Origin: Zoogloea oleivorans
GTDB lineage: Bacteria > Pseudomonadota > Gammaproteobacteria > Burkholderiales > Rhodocyclaceae
DNA: 64,000 nt
Assembly: GCF_008107625.1 (NCBI RefSeq)
Contig: NZ_SDKK01000013.1
Span: 62,001 to 126,000 of the forward strand
Direction: 5' to 3'
Shown here: positions 8,134 to 16,887 of the stretch, piece after piece
How the letters are laid out: every line of letters begins with the position of its first letter
Position numbering within the stretch: the first letter of the stretch is position 1
Translations under genes and position numbers: made by a program
Notes under the pieces: model-generated
The model's database searches: none
What the model was told of the DNA's origin: nothing
Seen by the model: only the letters and a program-made list of their open reading frames with translations

Positions 8134-8913
8134 GTGCGCACGTCCTGTGATACCCGTTTTCGCCAGCAACTCGGCCAGCAGGCCACCCTCGGCGAGGCCG
8201 CCGCCCTCCTCGCCGAATACGCCGGCACCCTCGGCTGGGGGCTGGCCGCCTTCCACCCCGACATGGATCGCAACGGCCTGCCACGCACGGCCAGCGGCGA
8301 ATTCGTCGCTGTCGCCATGGGCTGGTCGGCCGATTACGTGAAAGCCTGGGTGGACCAGCGCATGGGCCTCGACTGCCCGGTGACCCGCCGCTGCGGACGC
8401 AGCATGGACCCCTTCGTGTGGGACTGCGACCCGGACAGCGACGCCTGGAAGGACACCCCGCTGAGCGGCGAACAACGCCGCATCCTCAAGTCCTACAAAG
8501 ACTCGGTGCATGGCGACGGCGCCGTCACCGTGCCGGTACACCGCCCCGGCGGCAAGACCGGCTACGTCTCGTGGTTCAGCCGCGACCCGGGCAGCCTGCT
8601 GCGCCGCTACCGCGACACCTGGCGCGATACCTACCTGATCTCCCACGCCTTCATCACCCGCGTGGACGCCCTCGAAGGCGCGGCCCGTCGGCGCGAAGCC
8701 ACGGCCGCCGCCGACACCCTCAGCCTGCGCGAGATCGAATGCCTCGGCTGGGCCGCCCGCGGCAAGACCGAAGAAGACATCGGCACCATCCTCGGGCGCT
8801 CCCGCGAGACGGTGCATTTCCACCTCGGCAACGCCTCCCGCAAGCTCGGCGCCAGCAACCGCACCCACGCGGTGGCCATCGCCTGTGCCCTCGGGCTGAT
8901 CCACCTCTTCTGA
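8134..8913 (+). CDS. LuxR-family transcriptional regulator
   Basis: A 259-residue regulator. The C-terminal third is a LuxR helix-turn-helix: LSLREIECLGWAARGKTEED, then GRSRETVHFHLGNASRKLGA (about residues 192-245). The N-terminal two-thirds resembles an autoinducer-binding domain in size and tryptophan pattern, but ligand residues cannot be assigned confidently. The start is GTG at 8134, preceded by GGGAG; no ATG serves better. No luxI-type synthase is in the window, so if it senses a signal it is a solo receptor, perhaps for a pathway compound. It ends 10 nt before the dienoyl-CoA reductase-like gene. Confidence 0.82.
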   Translation: MRTSCDTRFRQQLGQQATLGEAAALLAEYAGTLGWGLAAFHPDMDRNGLPRTASGEFVAVAMGWSADYVKAWVDQRMGLDCPVTRRCGRSMDPFVWDCDPDSDAWKDTPLSGEQRRILKSYKDSVHGDGAVTVPVHRPGGKTGYVSWFSRDPGSLLRRYRDTWRDTYLISHAFITRVDALEGAARRREATAAADTLSLREIECLGWAARGKTEEDIGTILGRSRETVHFHLGNASRKLGASNRTHAVAIACALGLIHLF

Positions 8914-8923
8914 CGCCCGCCAC

Positions 8924-10897
8924 ATGCCCCTCACTCACGTCCACACGCCCATCAATCTCGGCCCCGTCGCGCTGAAAAACCGCGTCGTGCGCACCGCCCA
9001 CGCCACCAACCTGGGTGCCGGCACGATGAACGATGCGCTGATCGGCTACCACCTGGCCCGGGCCGAGGGCGGCGTCGGCCTGTCGATCATCGAGATCCTG
9101 TCGGTGCATCCGAGCACCCCGGCCACGCTCAACGTCTTCATCCCCGACATCGGCGACGCCTACCGCAAGCTGGTCGCCGCCGTGCGCCCCCACGGCATGA
9201 AGCTCTTCCAGCAACTCTGGCACGGCGGCCACAACGCCCTCCCGCTCGACGGCTCGCCGCCCTGGTCGGCCTCCGACGTACCCAGCCCGACCATCGGCGT
9301 CACGCCCGTTCCGATGACCCAGGCGATGATCGACGAGATCGTCGCCGCCTACGCCGACACCGCCCGCCAGTGCGAGGAATGGGGCCTCGACGGAGTCGAG
9401 ATCCACTGCGCCCACGGCTACCTGCCGGCCCAGTTCCTGTCGCCCAACGCCAACCGGCGCAGCGACGGCTACGGCGGCAGCTTCGAGAACCGCCTGCGCT
9501 TCCTGCGCGAAGTGGTCGCCGCCGTGCGCCGGGCCGTGTCGGTGAACTTCGCCGTCGGCGTGCGCGTCGCCCCCGATCAATCGGCCGGCGGCATTGGCGT
9601 GGAGGACGTGCAGCGCGCCGTGCAGGCGCTGGAAGACGAACACCTGATCGACTTCGTGGACGTCTCCCTCGGCGACTACCACGCCTTTCCCAAGCTGATC
9701 GGCGGCATGCACGAACCGATGGGCTACGAGATGCCCACCAGCGCCCCCATCGCCCGCGCGGCGCGCACGCCGGCCATCGTCACCGGGCGCTTTCGCACCC
9801 TCGAAGAAGCCGACCAGATCATCCGCCTCGGTGACGCCGACCTGGTGGCCCTGACCCGCGCCCACATCGCCGATCCGCAACTGGTCAACAAGACCCTCGC
9901 CGGCCACCCGGAACAGGTGCGCCCGTGCATCGCCTGCAACCAGGGCTGCGTCGGCGGCCTGCTCGGCCCGGCGGCGCGCATGGGCTGCACGGTCAATCCG
10001 GCCATCGGCGCCGAGGACAGCCTCGACGACACCCGCCTCACCCCCGTCGCCACACCGCGCCGGGTGCTGGTGGTCGGCGGCGGCCCGGCCGGCATGGAAG
10101 CCGCCCGCGTCGCCGCCCTGCGCGGCCACACGGTCACGCTGGCCGAAGCGGCGGACGATCTCGGCGGCACCCTGCGCATCGCCGCCCGCGCCCCCCAGCG
10201 CCACGGCATCGCCGACATTGCCGTGTGGCTGGAACAGGAGATCTACCGCCTCGGCGTGGACGTGCGCCTGTCCTCCTATCTGTCGGCCGACGACATCCGC
10301 AGCCTGGCGCCTGACGCGGTGATCCTCGCCACCGGCTCGCTGCCGCGCATGGACGGCATCCAGTTGTCGCACCCGGGCGAACCCATTGCCGGCATCGCGC
10401 GCCCGCACGTGCTGTCGAGCTGGGACCTGCTGCTCGAACGCCCGCCCCGCCCAGTGAAAAGCGCCGTGGTCATCGACGATGTGGGCCACTACGAAGGCAT
10501 CGCCGCCGCCGAACACCTGCTGGCCCAGGGCGCCGAAGTGCATTTCGTCACCCGCCACGCCGCCTTCGCCCACCAGATGGAAGCCGCGCTGTCCGCCGAG
10601 CCGGCCCTGCAGCGCTTCGCCCGCGGCCGCTTCACGCTGCACCTGCGCACCCGCGCGCTGGCCATCGGACAAAACGACGTGGAACTGCTGCCTGCCTACC
10701 TGCCTGCCGGCGGCCCCGGCGCCTTCCGCGTGCCGGCCGAACGGGTGGTCTTCATCTCGCACAACGCCCCCAACCGCGAACTGGCCAGCGAACTGGCGGC
10801 CAGCGGCATCCCGCTGCAGGTCATCGGCGATGCCAACGCCCCGCGCTTCCTGCCCGTGGCGATCCGTGAAGGCCGGCTGGCCGGCATGGCGGTCTAG
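8924..10897 (+). CDS. NADH:flavin oxidoreductase, 2,4-dienoyl-CoA reductase (FadH)-like
   Basis: A 657-residue two-part flavoenzyme. Residues 1 to about 340 form an OYE-type FMN barrel (KNRVVRTAHATN; HCAHGYLPAQFLSP; RSDGYGGSFENRLRF). A 4Fe-4S cysteine cluster follows (CIACNQGCVGG, then a further Cys in ARMGC), then an FAD/NAD(P) domain starting VLVVGGGPAGMEAARVAALRG near residue 385. This layout matches FadH, trimethylamine dehydrogenase and the BaiCD/BaiH-like bile-acid reductases. It follows the LuxR-type gene by 10 nt with no clear ribosome-binding site. A role in reducing an unsaturated ring or acyl-CoA is expected; the exact substrate is open. Confidence 0.88.
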   Translation: MPLTHVHTPINLGPVALKNRVVRTAHATNLGAGTMNDALIGYHLARAEGGVGLSIIEILSVHPSTPATLNVFIPDIGDAYRKLVAAVRPHGMKLFQQLWHGGHNALPLDGSPPWSASDVPSPTIGVTPVPMTQAMIDEIVAAYADTARQCEEWGLDGVEIHCAHGYLPAQFLSPNANRRSDGYGGSFENRLRFLREVVAAVRRAVSVNFAVGVRVAPDQSAGGIGVEDVQRAVQALEDEHLIDFVDVSLGDYHAFPKLIGGMHEPMGYEMPTSAPIARAARTPAIVTGRFRTLEEADQIIRLGDADLVALTRAHIADPQLVNKTLAGHPEQVRPCIACNQGCVGGLLGPAARMGCTVNPAIGAEDSLDDTRLTPVATPRRVLVVGGGPAGMEAARVAALRGHTVTLAEAADDLGGTLRIAARAPQRHGIADIAVWLEQEIYRLGVDVRLSSYLSADDIRSLAPDAVILATGSLPRMDGIQLSHPGEPIAGIARPHVLSSWDLLLERPPRPVKSAVVIDDVGHYEGIAAAEHLLAQGAEVHFVTRHAAFAHQMEAALSAEPALQRFARGRFTLHLRTRALAIGQNDVELLPAYLPAGGPGAFRVPAERVVFISHNAPNRELASELAASGIPLQVIGDANAPRFLPVAIREGRLAGMAV

Positions 10898-10939
10898 GCC
10901 TGGCGCGTGTCCGACAGGCGAAGAATCCTGAATTACCCA

Positions 10940-10967
10940 ACAAACAAAACCAACAATCTTGTTTTTT
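10940..10967. promoter_or_regulatory. AT-rich CAAACAAAA / TTGTT site before the NTF2-Rieske genes
   Basis: CAAACAAAAC is followed by AACAA-TC-TTGTT, a perfect short palindrome (10952-10963), inside the 127-nt gap before 11025. A second CAAACAAAAC lies at 11000-11009. TTGTTT (10959) and TAAGCT (10981) could serve as weak -35 and -10 boxes, placing the palindrome on the promoter. It resembles the sites at 3084 and 19748. Confidence 0.45.
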
Positions 10968-11024
10968 ATAAATAGCTAGGTAAGCTGTACTGACAAACAC
11001 AAACAAAACGGTATGGAGACAAGA

Positions 11025-11558
11025 ATGGACCAGAATCCGGATATCGCCCTGCTGGAAGAACTCGAAGCCCAGCGCGACCTGCACAACCTGAACACCCGCT
11101 ACTGCCGCGGCGCCGACCGCATGGACGCCGAAATGCTCGGCTCCGTATGGACCCGTGACGCCCAGGTGGATTGTGGTGCCTTCAAGGGCCCGGCGCAGGA
11201 ATTCACCACCGCCGTGACCACCCCCGACGCGGTACGCGAGCGCAGCTACCACGCGATCTCCAACGAATACTACGAAGTGGACGGCGACACCGCCCGCGGC
11301 GAGGTGTACCTGATCGCCATCAGCACCCTGGTGGAAAACGGCAGCAAGAACGACCAGTGGATCGGCGGCCGCTACCTGGACACCTACAAGCGCGAGGACG
11401 GCGCCTGGAAGATCGCCACCCGCGCCTTCGTGATGGACTGGAACATGAACAAGCCCACCACCGCCGTGTGGGACGAAGGCCTGTTCGGCATGATCAAGCT
11501 GCGCGGCACCCGCGACCGCAGCGACCCGGTGTACGCCCTGCTGGGAGCACAGGCATGA
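11025..11558 (+). CDS. NTF2-like (SnoaL-type) protein
   Basis: A 177-residue protein of the NTF2/SnoaL fold, a cone-shaped pocket used by dehydratases, isomerases and Rieske-oxygenase beta subunits. The reading LEELEAQRDLHNLNTRYCRG at the start and EDGAWKIATRAFVMDWN near the end are typical of SnoaL_4 proteins. The ATG at 11025 is preferred over the one at 11013 because GGAG sits 6 nt upstream. It overlaps the next NTF2-like gene by ATGA; the two are probably a heteromer or a duplicated pair. Position before a Rieske alpha subunit makes a beta-like role conceivable but unproven. Confidence 0.8.
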   Translation: MDQNPDIALLEELEAQRDLHNLNTRYCRGADRMDAEMLGSVWTRDAQVDCGAFKGPAQEFTTAVTTPDAVRERSYHAISNEYYEVDGDTARGEVYLIAISTLVENGSKNDQWIGGRYLDTYKREDGAWKIATRAFVMDWNMNKPTTAVWDEGLFGMIKLRGTRDRSDPVYALLGAQA

Positions 11559-12091
11559 GTACCGACGCCAGCGCCCGCATCCGCGCCCTGGCCGACGAGC
11601 AGGCCATCCACGCCCAGATGTGCCACTACATCCAGGCCATCGACCGCTGCGATGTGGAACTCCTGAAGTCCACCTTCCATCCCGACGGCTCGGTCATCTT
11701 CGGCGTCTTCGACGGCAACGCGATGGACTTCTGCGCGTGGGACATTCCCTTCATCCGCGACAACCTGCTGATGGGCTGGCACCGCGTCGGCAACATCAGC
11801 ATCGTCCTCGACGGCGACCGCGCCATGGCCGAGTCCTACATGCTCGGCAACGCCGCAGCGGCGCTGCCCGCCGAATACGGCGGTGGCGTCATCAACTGCC
11901 CGGACGGCCTGCGCTATCACGACGTATGGGAGAAGCGCGACGGCACCTGGCGCATGTTCTCGCGCAAGCTGATCATGGACTGGAACGCCTGCTGGCCCTT
12001 TTCCGGCAGCACCGAGGGCATCTACGCCAGCTTCGACACCGGCCGGCGCGACCGCAGCGACCCGGCCTACGCCCTCGGCATCCTGCGCTGA
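11555..12091 (+). CDS. NTF2-like (SnoaL-type) protein, second copy
   Basis: A 178-residue paralogue of the preceding protein, with the same fold signals (DEQAIHAQMCHYIQAIDRCD; KRDGTWRMFSRKLIMDWNA) and a shared C-terminal RDRSDPAYAL motif (RDRSDPVYAL in the partner). The start overlaps the previous stop by ATGA. The shared tail and head-to-tail position point to tandem duplication. It may act as a dehydratase or isomerase, or as a small subunit of the Rieske oxygenase 129 nt downstream. Confidence 0.8.
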   Translation: MSTDASARIRALADEQAIHAQMCHYIQAIDRCDVELLKSTFHPDGSVIFGVFDGNAMDFCAWDIPFIRDNLLMGWHRVGNISIVLDGDRAMAESYMLGNAAAALPAEYGGGVINCPDGLRYHDVWEKRDGTWRMFSRKLIMDWNACWPFSGSTEGIYASFDTGRRDRSDPAYALGILR

Positions 12092-12220
12092 GCGGCCCAT
12101 CCAGCTGAAAACCGCCTGCACGCCGCAGCAAGACGGCCGGGCCTGACCCTGCAGAAGAGCACTGGAAACCATCCACATCAATAAGTCGCTGACCGGGTTT
12201 CGGCGAACAAGGAGGAGCAA

Positions 12221-13531
12221 ATGCATATCGAGGAACGCACACAAAAGGAAAAGCTGAGCGGCGATTTCCTGCGCGGCGACCCCATCACGGGCGACCGCTA
12301 CTACTCGCGCGAATTCGCACAAAAAGAGTGGGACCACATCTTCACCCGCACCTGGCAGATCGGCGGGATGAGCGCGCAGCTGGCCGAAACGGGCAGCACC
12401 ATCACCCACAGCATCGGCGAGGAATCGATCCTCATGCTGCGCGACGAGGCCGGCGTGATCCGTGCCTACTACAACGTCTGTCCCCACCGCGGCAACCGGC
12501 TGGTCAAGGAAGAGCACAAGTGCGGCGTGAAGCGCCTGGTGTGCGCGTATCACAGCTGGGCCTTCAGCCTCGACGGCGTGGTGCGCCACGTGCGCGACGC
12601 CGAGGACTACCCGCAGGGCAACCCGATCGGCAAGGTGCAGCTGAAGGAAATCCGCTGCGAAACCCTCGGTGGCCTGGTGTGGTTCAACATGGACCCCGCA
12701 GCCCCCAGCCTGCGCGAGGCCCTCGGCGTGGTCGCCGAGCAGCTCGAACGCTACCAGAGCGACAACTGGGTGCGCGTCATGTGGCTCACCGGCACGGTGG
12801 ACTGCAACTGGAAGATCATCCACGACAACTTCAACGAGTCCTACCACGTGCAGAGCCTGCACCGGGAACTCGGCACCTTCATCGACAACGCCTACCAGAA
12901 CACCGATTTCGATCTGTACAAGAGCGGCCACAACCGCATGAAGATGAAGGGCGCGCTGCCCGCCAGCAGCAGCCGGACCGATCAGGTGCAGGCCCCGCTG
13001 GACGACATCCTGCGCAGCTGGGAAGTCGACCCGGAACCCTTCCATGGCCGCGTCCGTGAAGCCCGCGCGGCCCTGATGGTGCAAAAACGCAAGCTCGGCC
13101 AGGAGCGCGGCTACACGCACTACGAAAAGCTCTCCGACGACCAGCTCACCGACTACCACCACTACACCCTGTTCCCCAACATCTCGCTGACCATGTCGGC
13201 GGACGGCTACCAGGTGCTGCGCCCCCAGCCCCACCCCAGCGATCCGGAGAAATGCCTGTTCGACCACTGGTTCATGGTGCCCAAAGTCGAAGGCGTGCCC
13301 GAAGCCGCCACGCCGCTGGGGATGCGTCCGGTGGTGCCGGCCGCCCACGAGATTTTCGGTGAAGGCGTGGAATCCCTCGGCTTCGTCGCCGACCAGGATC
13401 TGAGCGTTGCCGTGGCGCAACAACGCGGCCTGCACTCGCGCGGCTACCAGGACGCCTACCTGTCCGGCCAGGAGGCCCGCGTGCGTCGCCTCCATGAAGT
13501 GATCAACGACTACATCGAAGGCCGCCGCTAA
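12221..13531 (+). CDS. Rieske ring-hydroxylating oxygenase, alpha subunit
   Basis: A 436-residue oxygenase component that adds O2-derived hydroxyls to a ring substrate. The Rieske 2Fe-2S ligands are CPHRG (Cys87, His89) and CAYHSW (Cys108, His111). The mononuclear iron site is in HDNFNESYHVQSLH (His209 and His214), with an Asp expected near ADQDLSVAVAQQRGL. The length is normal for alpha subunits. The ATG at 12221 follows AAGGAGGAG. No ferredoxin or reductase gene lies in this window, so the redox partners must be encoded elsewhere. An SDR gene follows 33 nt downstream and would suit oxidation of a dihydrodiol product. Confidence 0.9.
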   Translation: MHIEERTQKEKLSGDFLRGDPITGDRYYSREFAQKEWDHIFTRTWQIGGMSAQLAETGSTITHSIGEESILMLRDEAGVIRAYYNVCPHRGNRLVKEEHKCGVKRLVCAYHSWAFSLDGVVRHVRDAEDYPQGNPIGKVQLKEIRCETLGGLVWFNMDPAAPSLREALGVVAEQLERYQSDNWVRVMWLTGTVDCNWKIIHDNFNESYHVQSLHRELGTFIDNAYQNTDFDLYKSGHNRMKMKGALPASSSRTDQVQAPLDDILRSWEVDPEPFHGRVREARAALMVQKRKLGQERGYTHYEKLSDDQLTDYHHYTLFPNISLTMSADGYQVLRPQPHPSDPEKCLFDHWFMVPKVEGVPEAATPLGMRPVVPAAHEIFGEGVESLGFVADQDLSVAVAQQRGLHSRGYQDAYLSGQEARVRRLHEVINDYIEGRR

Positions 13532-13564
13532 GCCTCGCCCTACCCCCAATTCCCGGAGAAACCC

Positions 13565-14323
13565 ATGCAGATCACCTTCCCGAAAAAAGTCGTCCTCATC
13601 ACCGGCGCCGGTTCCGGCATCGGTCGCGCCGCCGCCCTCGCCTTCGCCCGTGAAGGCGCCTCCGTTGCCGTCGCCGACATCACCGAGGCCGCCGGCAACG
13701 AAACCGTCGCCCTGATCGAAGCCGCCGGCGGCGTCGCCCGCTTCTTCAAGGTCAATGTCACCAAGGCCGCCGAAGTCGAAAACCTGGTCAAGCAGATCGT
13801 CGAAACCTGGGGCCGCCTCGACATCACCCTCAACAACGCCGGCGTCGACAACGACATGGCGCCGATCACCGAAACCTCCGAAGCCGACTTCGACAAGGTG
13901 ATCGCGGTGAACCTGAAGGGCGTGTGGCTGTGCATGAAGTACGCCATCGCCCAGATGGAAAAGCAGGGCGGCGGCGTGGTCATCAACACCGCCTCGGCCC
14001 TCAGCATCACCGTCGTGCCCGGCGCCTCGCCCTACAACGCCAGCAAGCACGCGGTGGCCGGCCTCACCAAGACCTGCGCAGTGGAATACGGCGCCAAGAA
14101 CATCCGCATCAACGCCATCTGCCCGGGCGTGATCCGCACCCCGCTGCTCGAAAACCACCCCAACCTGCCCGAACTCGAAAAGAGCCTGCTGCCGCTGCAT
14201 CCCATCGGCCGCCTCGGCACCTCGGAAGAAGTCGCCAACACCATCCTGTGGCTGGCCTCCGACGCCGCCTCCTTCGTCCACGGTGCGCTGGTCACGGTGG
14301 ATGGCGGCTGGACCGCCCAGTAA
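13565..14323 (+). CDS. SDR-family NAD(P)-dependent dehydrogenase
   Basis: A 252-residue classical short-chain dehydrogenase. The cofactor motif is TGAGSGIG (residues 13-20), the structural motif NNAG (90-93), and the catalytic triad Ser144, Tyr157 and Lys161 (SPYNASK). The C-terminus LVTVDGGWTAQ is standard. Asp38 after the second strand (VADIT) favours NAD. It sits between the Rieske oxygenase and the CurA-like reductase on the same strand, so it probably oxidises a hydroxylated intermediate of the same pathway. Confidence 0.9.
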   Translation: MQITFPKKVVLITGAGSGIGRAAALAFAREGASVAVADITEAAGNETVALIEAAGGVARFFKVNVTKAAEVENLVKQIVETWGRLDITLNNAGVDNDMAPITETSEADFDKVIAVNLKGVWLCMKYAIAQMEKQGGGVVINTASALSITVVPGASPYNASKHAVAGLTKTCAVEYGAKNIRINAICPGVIRTPLLENHPNLPELEKSLLPLHPIGRLGTSEEVANTILWLASDAASFVHGALVTVDGGWTAQ

Positions 14324-14352
14324 GCCGACGCCCGACCCCACAGAGCCCCGCC

Positions 14353-15390
14353 ATGACCAACCAGAAAAATCACCAGATCACCCTCGCCCGCCGCCCCGAA
14401 GGCATTCCGGGTCCGGACGACTTCACCCTGCGCGAAACGCCCGTCCCCAGCCCCGCCGACGGAGAAGTGCTGATCCAGAACCTCTACCTGTCCCTCGACG
14501 CTGCCGTGCGCAGCTGGATGAAGGAAGACTGCAGCTACTTTCCGCCGATTCCCCTGGGTGCGCCGGTGCGCAGCACCACCCTCGGGCGGGTCGTCGAAAG
14601 CCGCCACCCGGCCCACCAGCCCGGCGACTACGTGGTGGCCTACGCCTGTGCCGCCTGGGAAGACTTCTCGGTGGTGGCCGGCGACGGCCTCTACCCGGTC
14701 AAGGCCAGCCCCGACTTTCCGCTGCACTACCACCTGAGCGTGTTCAGCGCGATGGGTCTGACGCCCTACTTCGGCATGCTCGACATCGGCAAGCCGCAGC
14801 CGGGCGAAACCGCCCTCATCAGCGCCGCTGCCGGCGCCGTGGGTTCGCTGGCCGGGCAGATTGCGAAGATCAAGGGTTGCCGCGTGGTGGGCATGGCCGG
14901 CACCGACGCCAAGTGCCGCATGCTGGTGGACGAACTGGGCTTCGACGCCGCCATCAACTACAAGGGCAAGAACACCGAGCAGCTGTCGCGGGAGATCGCC
15001 GAACTGTGCCCCAAGGGCGTCGACATCTTCTTCGACAACGTGGGGGGCGAAATCCTCGACGCGGCGCTGCTCAACCTGGCCATGTTCGCGCGGGTCGCCT
15101 TCTGCGGCGCCATCGGCGACTACACCAAAAACGGCCCCATCCCCGGCCCCTACCACTACTGGCAGATCCTGGCCCGCTGCGCCACCGTGCGCGGCTTTCT
15201 CACGCTGTACTACAAGGACCAGTTCCCCGCAGCCATTGCCGAGATGAAGGGCTGGCTGGACAGCGGCCAACTGAAGTTCACCGACGATATTTCGGACGGG
15301 CTGGACAGCACCATCCCCGCCTTCGCCAAACTGTTCACCGGCGAGAACAAGGGCAAGCTGCTGGTCAGGCTGACCAGCGAGGATCTGTAG
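14353..15390 (+). CDS. NADP-dependent MDR-family oxidoreductase (CurA-like), second copy
   Basis: A 345-residue relative of the enzyme at 384, with the same signposts: SAAAGAVGSLAGQIAKIKG, GCRVVGMAGTDAKC and DNVGGEILDAALL. It probably reduces an alpha,beta-unsaturated ketone with NADPH. The start ATG follows the SDR stop by 29 nt; no strong ribosome-binding site is visible. It is the last gene of the plus-strand catabolic run. Beyond it genes switch to the minus strand. Confidence 0.88.
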   Translation: MTNQKNHQITLARRPEGIPGPDDFTLRETPVPSPADGEVLIQNLYLSLDAAVRSWMKEDCSYFPPIPLGAPVRSTTLGRVVESRHPAHQPGDYVVAYACAAWEDFSVVAGDGLYPVKASPDFPLHYHLSVFSAMGLTPYFGMLDIGKPQPGETALISAAAGAVGSLAGQIAKIKGCRVVGMAGTDAKCRMLVDELGFDAAINYKGKNTEQLSREIAELCPKGVDIFFDNVGGEILDAALLNLAMFARVAFCGAIGDYTKNGPIPGPYHYWQILARCATVRGFLTLYYKDQFPAAIAEMKGWLDSGQLKFTDDISDGLDSTIPAFAKLFTGENKGKLLVRLTSEDL

Positions 15391-15411
15391 AAGGCGCCTC
15401 GTCGTACGCCC

Positions 15412-15933
15412 TCACAGGGCCGCGACGAAGGCCTCGTAACCCTGGCCCTTGCCGGCCAGCACCCTGGACAGCACGGCCCGCCCGGCGGCAATCGCGTCCC
15501 GCGGGCCGGCTTCGGCCTCAGTCTGGCACATGGCGGCGTAAAGCGCGGCCACCCCGGGCAGTGCATCCGCGCGCGGCTTGCGCCGGATCGACTTGTAGCC
15601 GGTCAGCCTGCCCTCTTCGTCGAAGAGCGGAAAGATGTGGGCAAACACCCAATAAAAGCTGCCGTTCTTGCTCAGGTTCTTGATGTAGCCGAGGAAGGCC
15701 TCGCCCTCGGCGATCGTCTCCCAGGCCAGCGCAAACACCGCCCGGGGCATGTCCGGGTGACGCAGGATGTTGTGCTGCTGGCCGATCAGCTCATCGGCGC
15801 GGTAGCCCGAAAAGCGCAGCAACACCTCGTTGGCCGAGGTGATGCGACCCGTCGGATCGGTGGTGGACACGATGTACTCGCCGTCCTGCATGCACTGCTC
15901 GACAAGCGTCGGGACGATGTCGTGATTCTTCAT
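15412..15933 (-). CDS. PAS-domain sensor protein
   Basis: A 173-residue protein with one PAS domain (about residues 15-120). TTDPTGRITSANEVLLRFSG and LIGQQHNILRHPDMPRAVF match the Aer-like PAS that usually binds FAD and senses redox state, and GYIKNLSKNGSFYWVFAH completes it. No output domain is present; the tail is Ala-rich and helical. It overlaps the HDOD gene by 4 nt (ATGA), so the two proteins are coupled and may act as sensor and effector. Confidence 0.83.
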   Translation of the reverse strand: MKNHDIVPTLVEQCMQDGEYIVSTTDPTGRITSANEVLLRFSGYRADELIGQQHNILRHPDMPRAVFALAWETIAEGEAFLGYIKNLSKNGSFYWVFAHIFPLFDEEGRLTGYKSIRRKPRADALPGVAALYAAMCQTEAEAGPRDAIAAGRAVLSRVLAGKGQGYEAFVAAL

Positions 15934-16778
15934 TCAACCTCCGTCGTCACGGCCTTCAGGACCGCTTCGCGAAATTCGTCGGAAATGGGAAGGGGCGCCA
16001 GCAGGCTCCGATAACTGCTCGCGGGGACGAAGTCGCGCACGCTGATGATGTCGGACGGCAGGGCCGGGTTTTCCGGATTGGTCTGGATGTGCTTGGCGGT
16101 GGCGCTGGCCAGGCGCGCGATGTTGGCGCGCACGCTGTCGACACCGCGGATAAGCTGGGTGATCAGCGGTGGCAGGCCCCAGGCTTCGGCCAGGGCCAGC
16201 GACAGGGCCTTGAACGAGAAACCGGCGCCCTGCAGTTGCGCCTGCAACTGGCTGAGCGCCCGCCCGGACCTGGCCTCGTCCTGGACGCGCTCGGGAATTT
16301 CGGTGGCAAAGTGCCACAGCATCATTTCGCCAATGTCGGCGAGCAGCGCCGCCAGCGCGATTTCGTCGGGCGACACGTCGGCCCGGTGGGCTGACCAGGC
16401 GCGGGCGATATAGGAGGCACTCGCCGACGCGAACTCACAATCCACCAGCCCCACCAGCGCGTCGTCGCACAGGGGGCTGTCACGGGCAATGTCGAGCAGG
16501 CCATCGAGGCCGATCTGCATCAGCGAGGCCATCGACGTGGTGGTGTCGCTGCCGAGCCGGCGCGAGCGGCGCGCCTCGGCATAGCGCAGACTGCGCAGGG
16601 CCAGGAACGGATCGCCAGTGACGATCCTGGACAGCTCCTTCGGCGACGAAAGCGCGTCGCCCCCCTCGGCGATCGCCAGGATCAGGAAGCGCGAGCGCGG
16701 CATGATCGGGATGTCCCGGACCTTCAGGTAGGCCACCCACTGATCGACTTTCCAGTTTTTCTGGTGCGTAGTGAGCAT
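15930..16778 (-). CDS. HDOD-domain signalling protein
   Basis: A 282-residue protein whose bulk is an HDOD domain (a non-catalytic relative of HD hydrolases found in bacterial signalling proteins). Recognisable pieces are SRIVTGDPFLALRSLRYAE, MASLMQIGLDGL, ALAALLADIGEMMLWHFA and LSLALAEAWGLPPLITQLI. The catalytic HD pair is absent, as usual. It is the first gene of a two-gene unit with the PAS protein. No target can be named. Confidence 0.78.
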   Translation of the reverse strand: MLTTHQKNWKVDQWVAYLKVRDIPIMPRSRFLILAIAEGGDALSSPKELSRIVTGDPFLALRSLRYAEARRSRRLGSDTTTSMASLMQIGLDGLLDIARDSPLCDDALVGLVDCEFASASASYIARAWSAHRADVSPDEIALAALLADIGEMMLWHFATEIPERVQDEARSGRALSQLQAQLQGAGFSFKALSLALAEAWGLPPLITQLIRGVDSVRANIARLASATAKHIQTNPENPALPSDIISVRDFVPASSYRSLLAPLPISDEFREAVLKAVTTEVE

Positions 16779-16887
16779 GGCAGCCTCCCTGAAGATCCGC
16801 CGGCGCCGGCCAGACCGATGTTTCGAGTATCGACCACGGCAACGCTTCCCACAAGCCGGGGAAAACGCCGCCGACGGCGGGCTGGAC

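Noticed and set aside
8134-8913. A quorum-sensing pair around the LuxR-type gene.
   Set aside because: No LuxI-type synthase gene is in the window, and the ligand-binding residues of the N-terminal domain cannot be confirmed.
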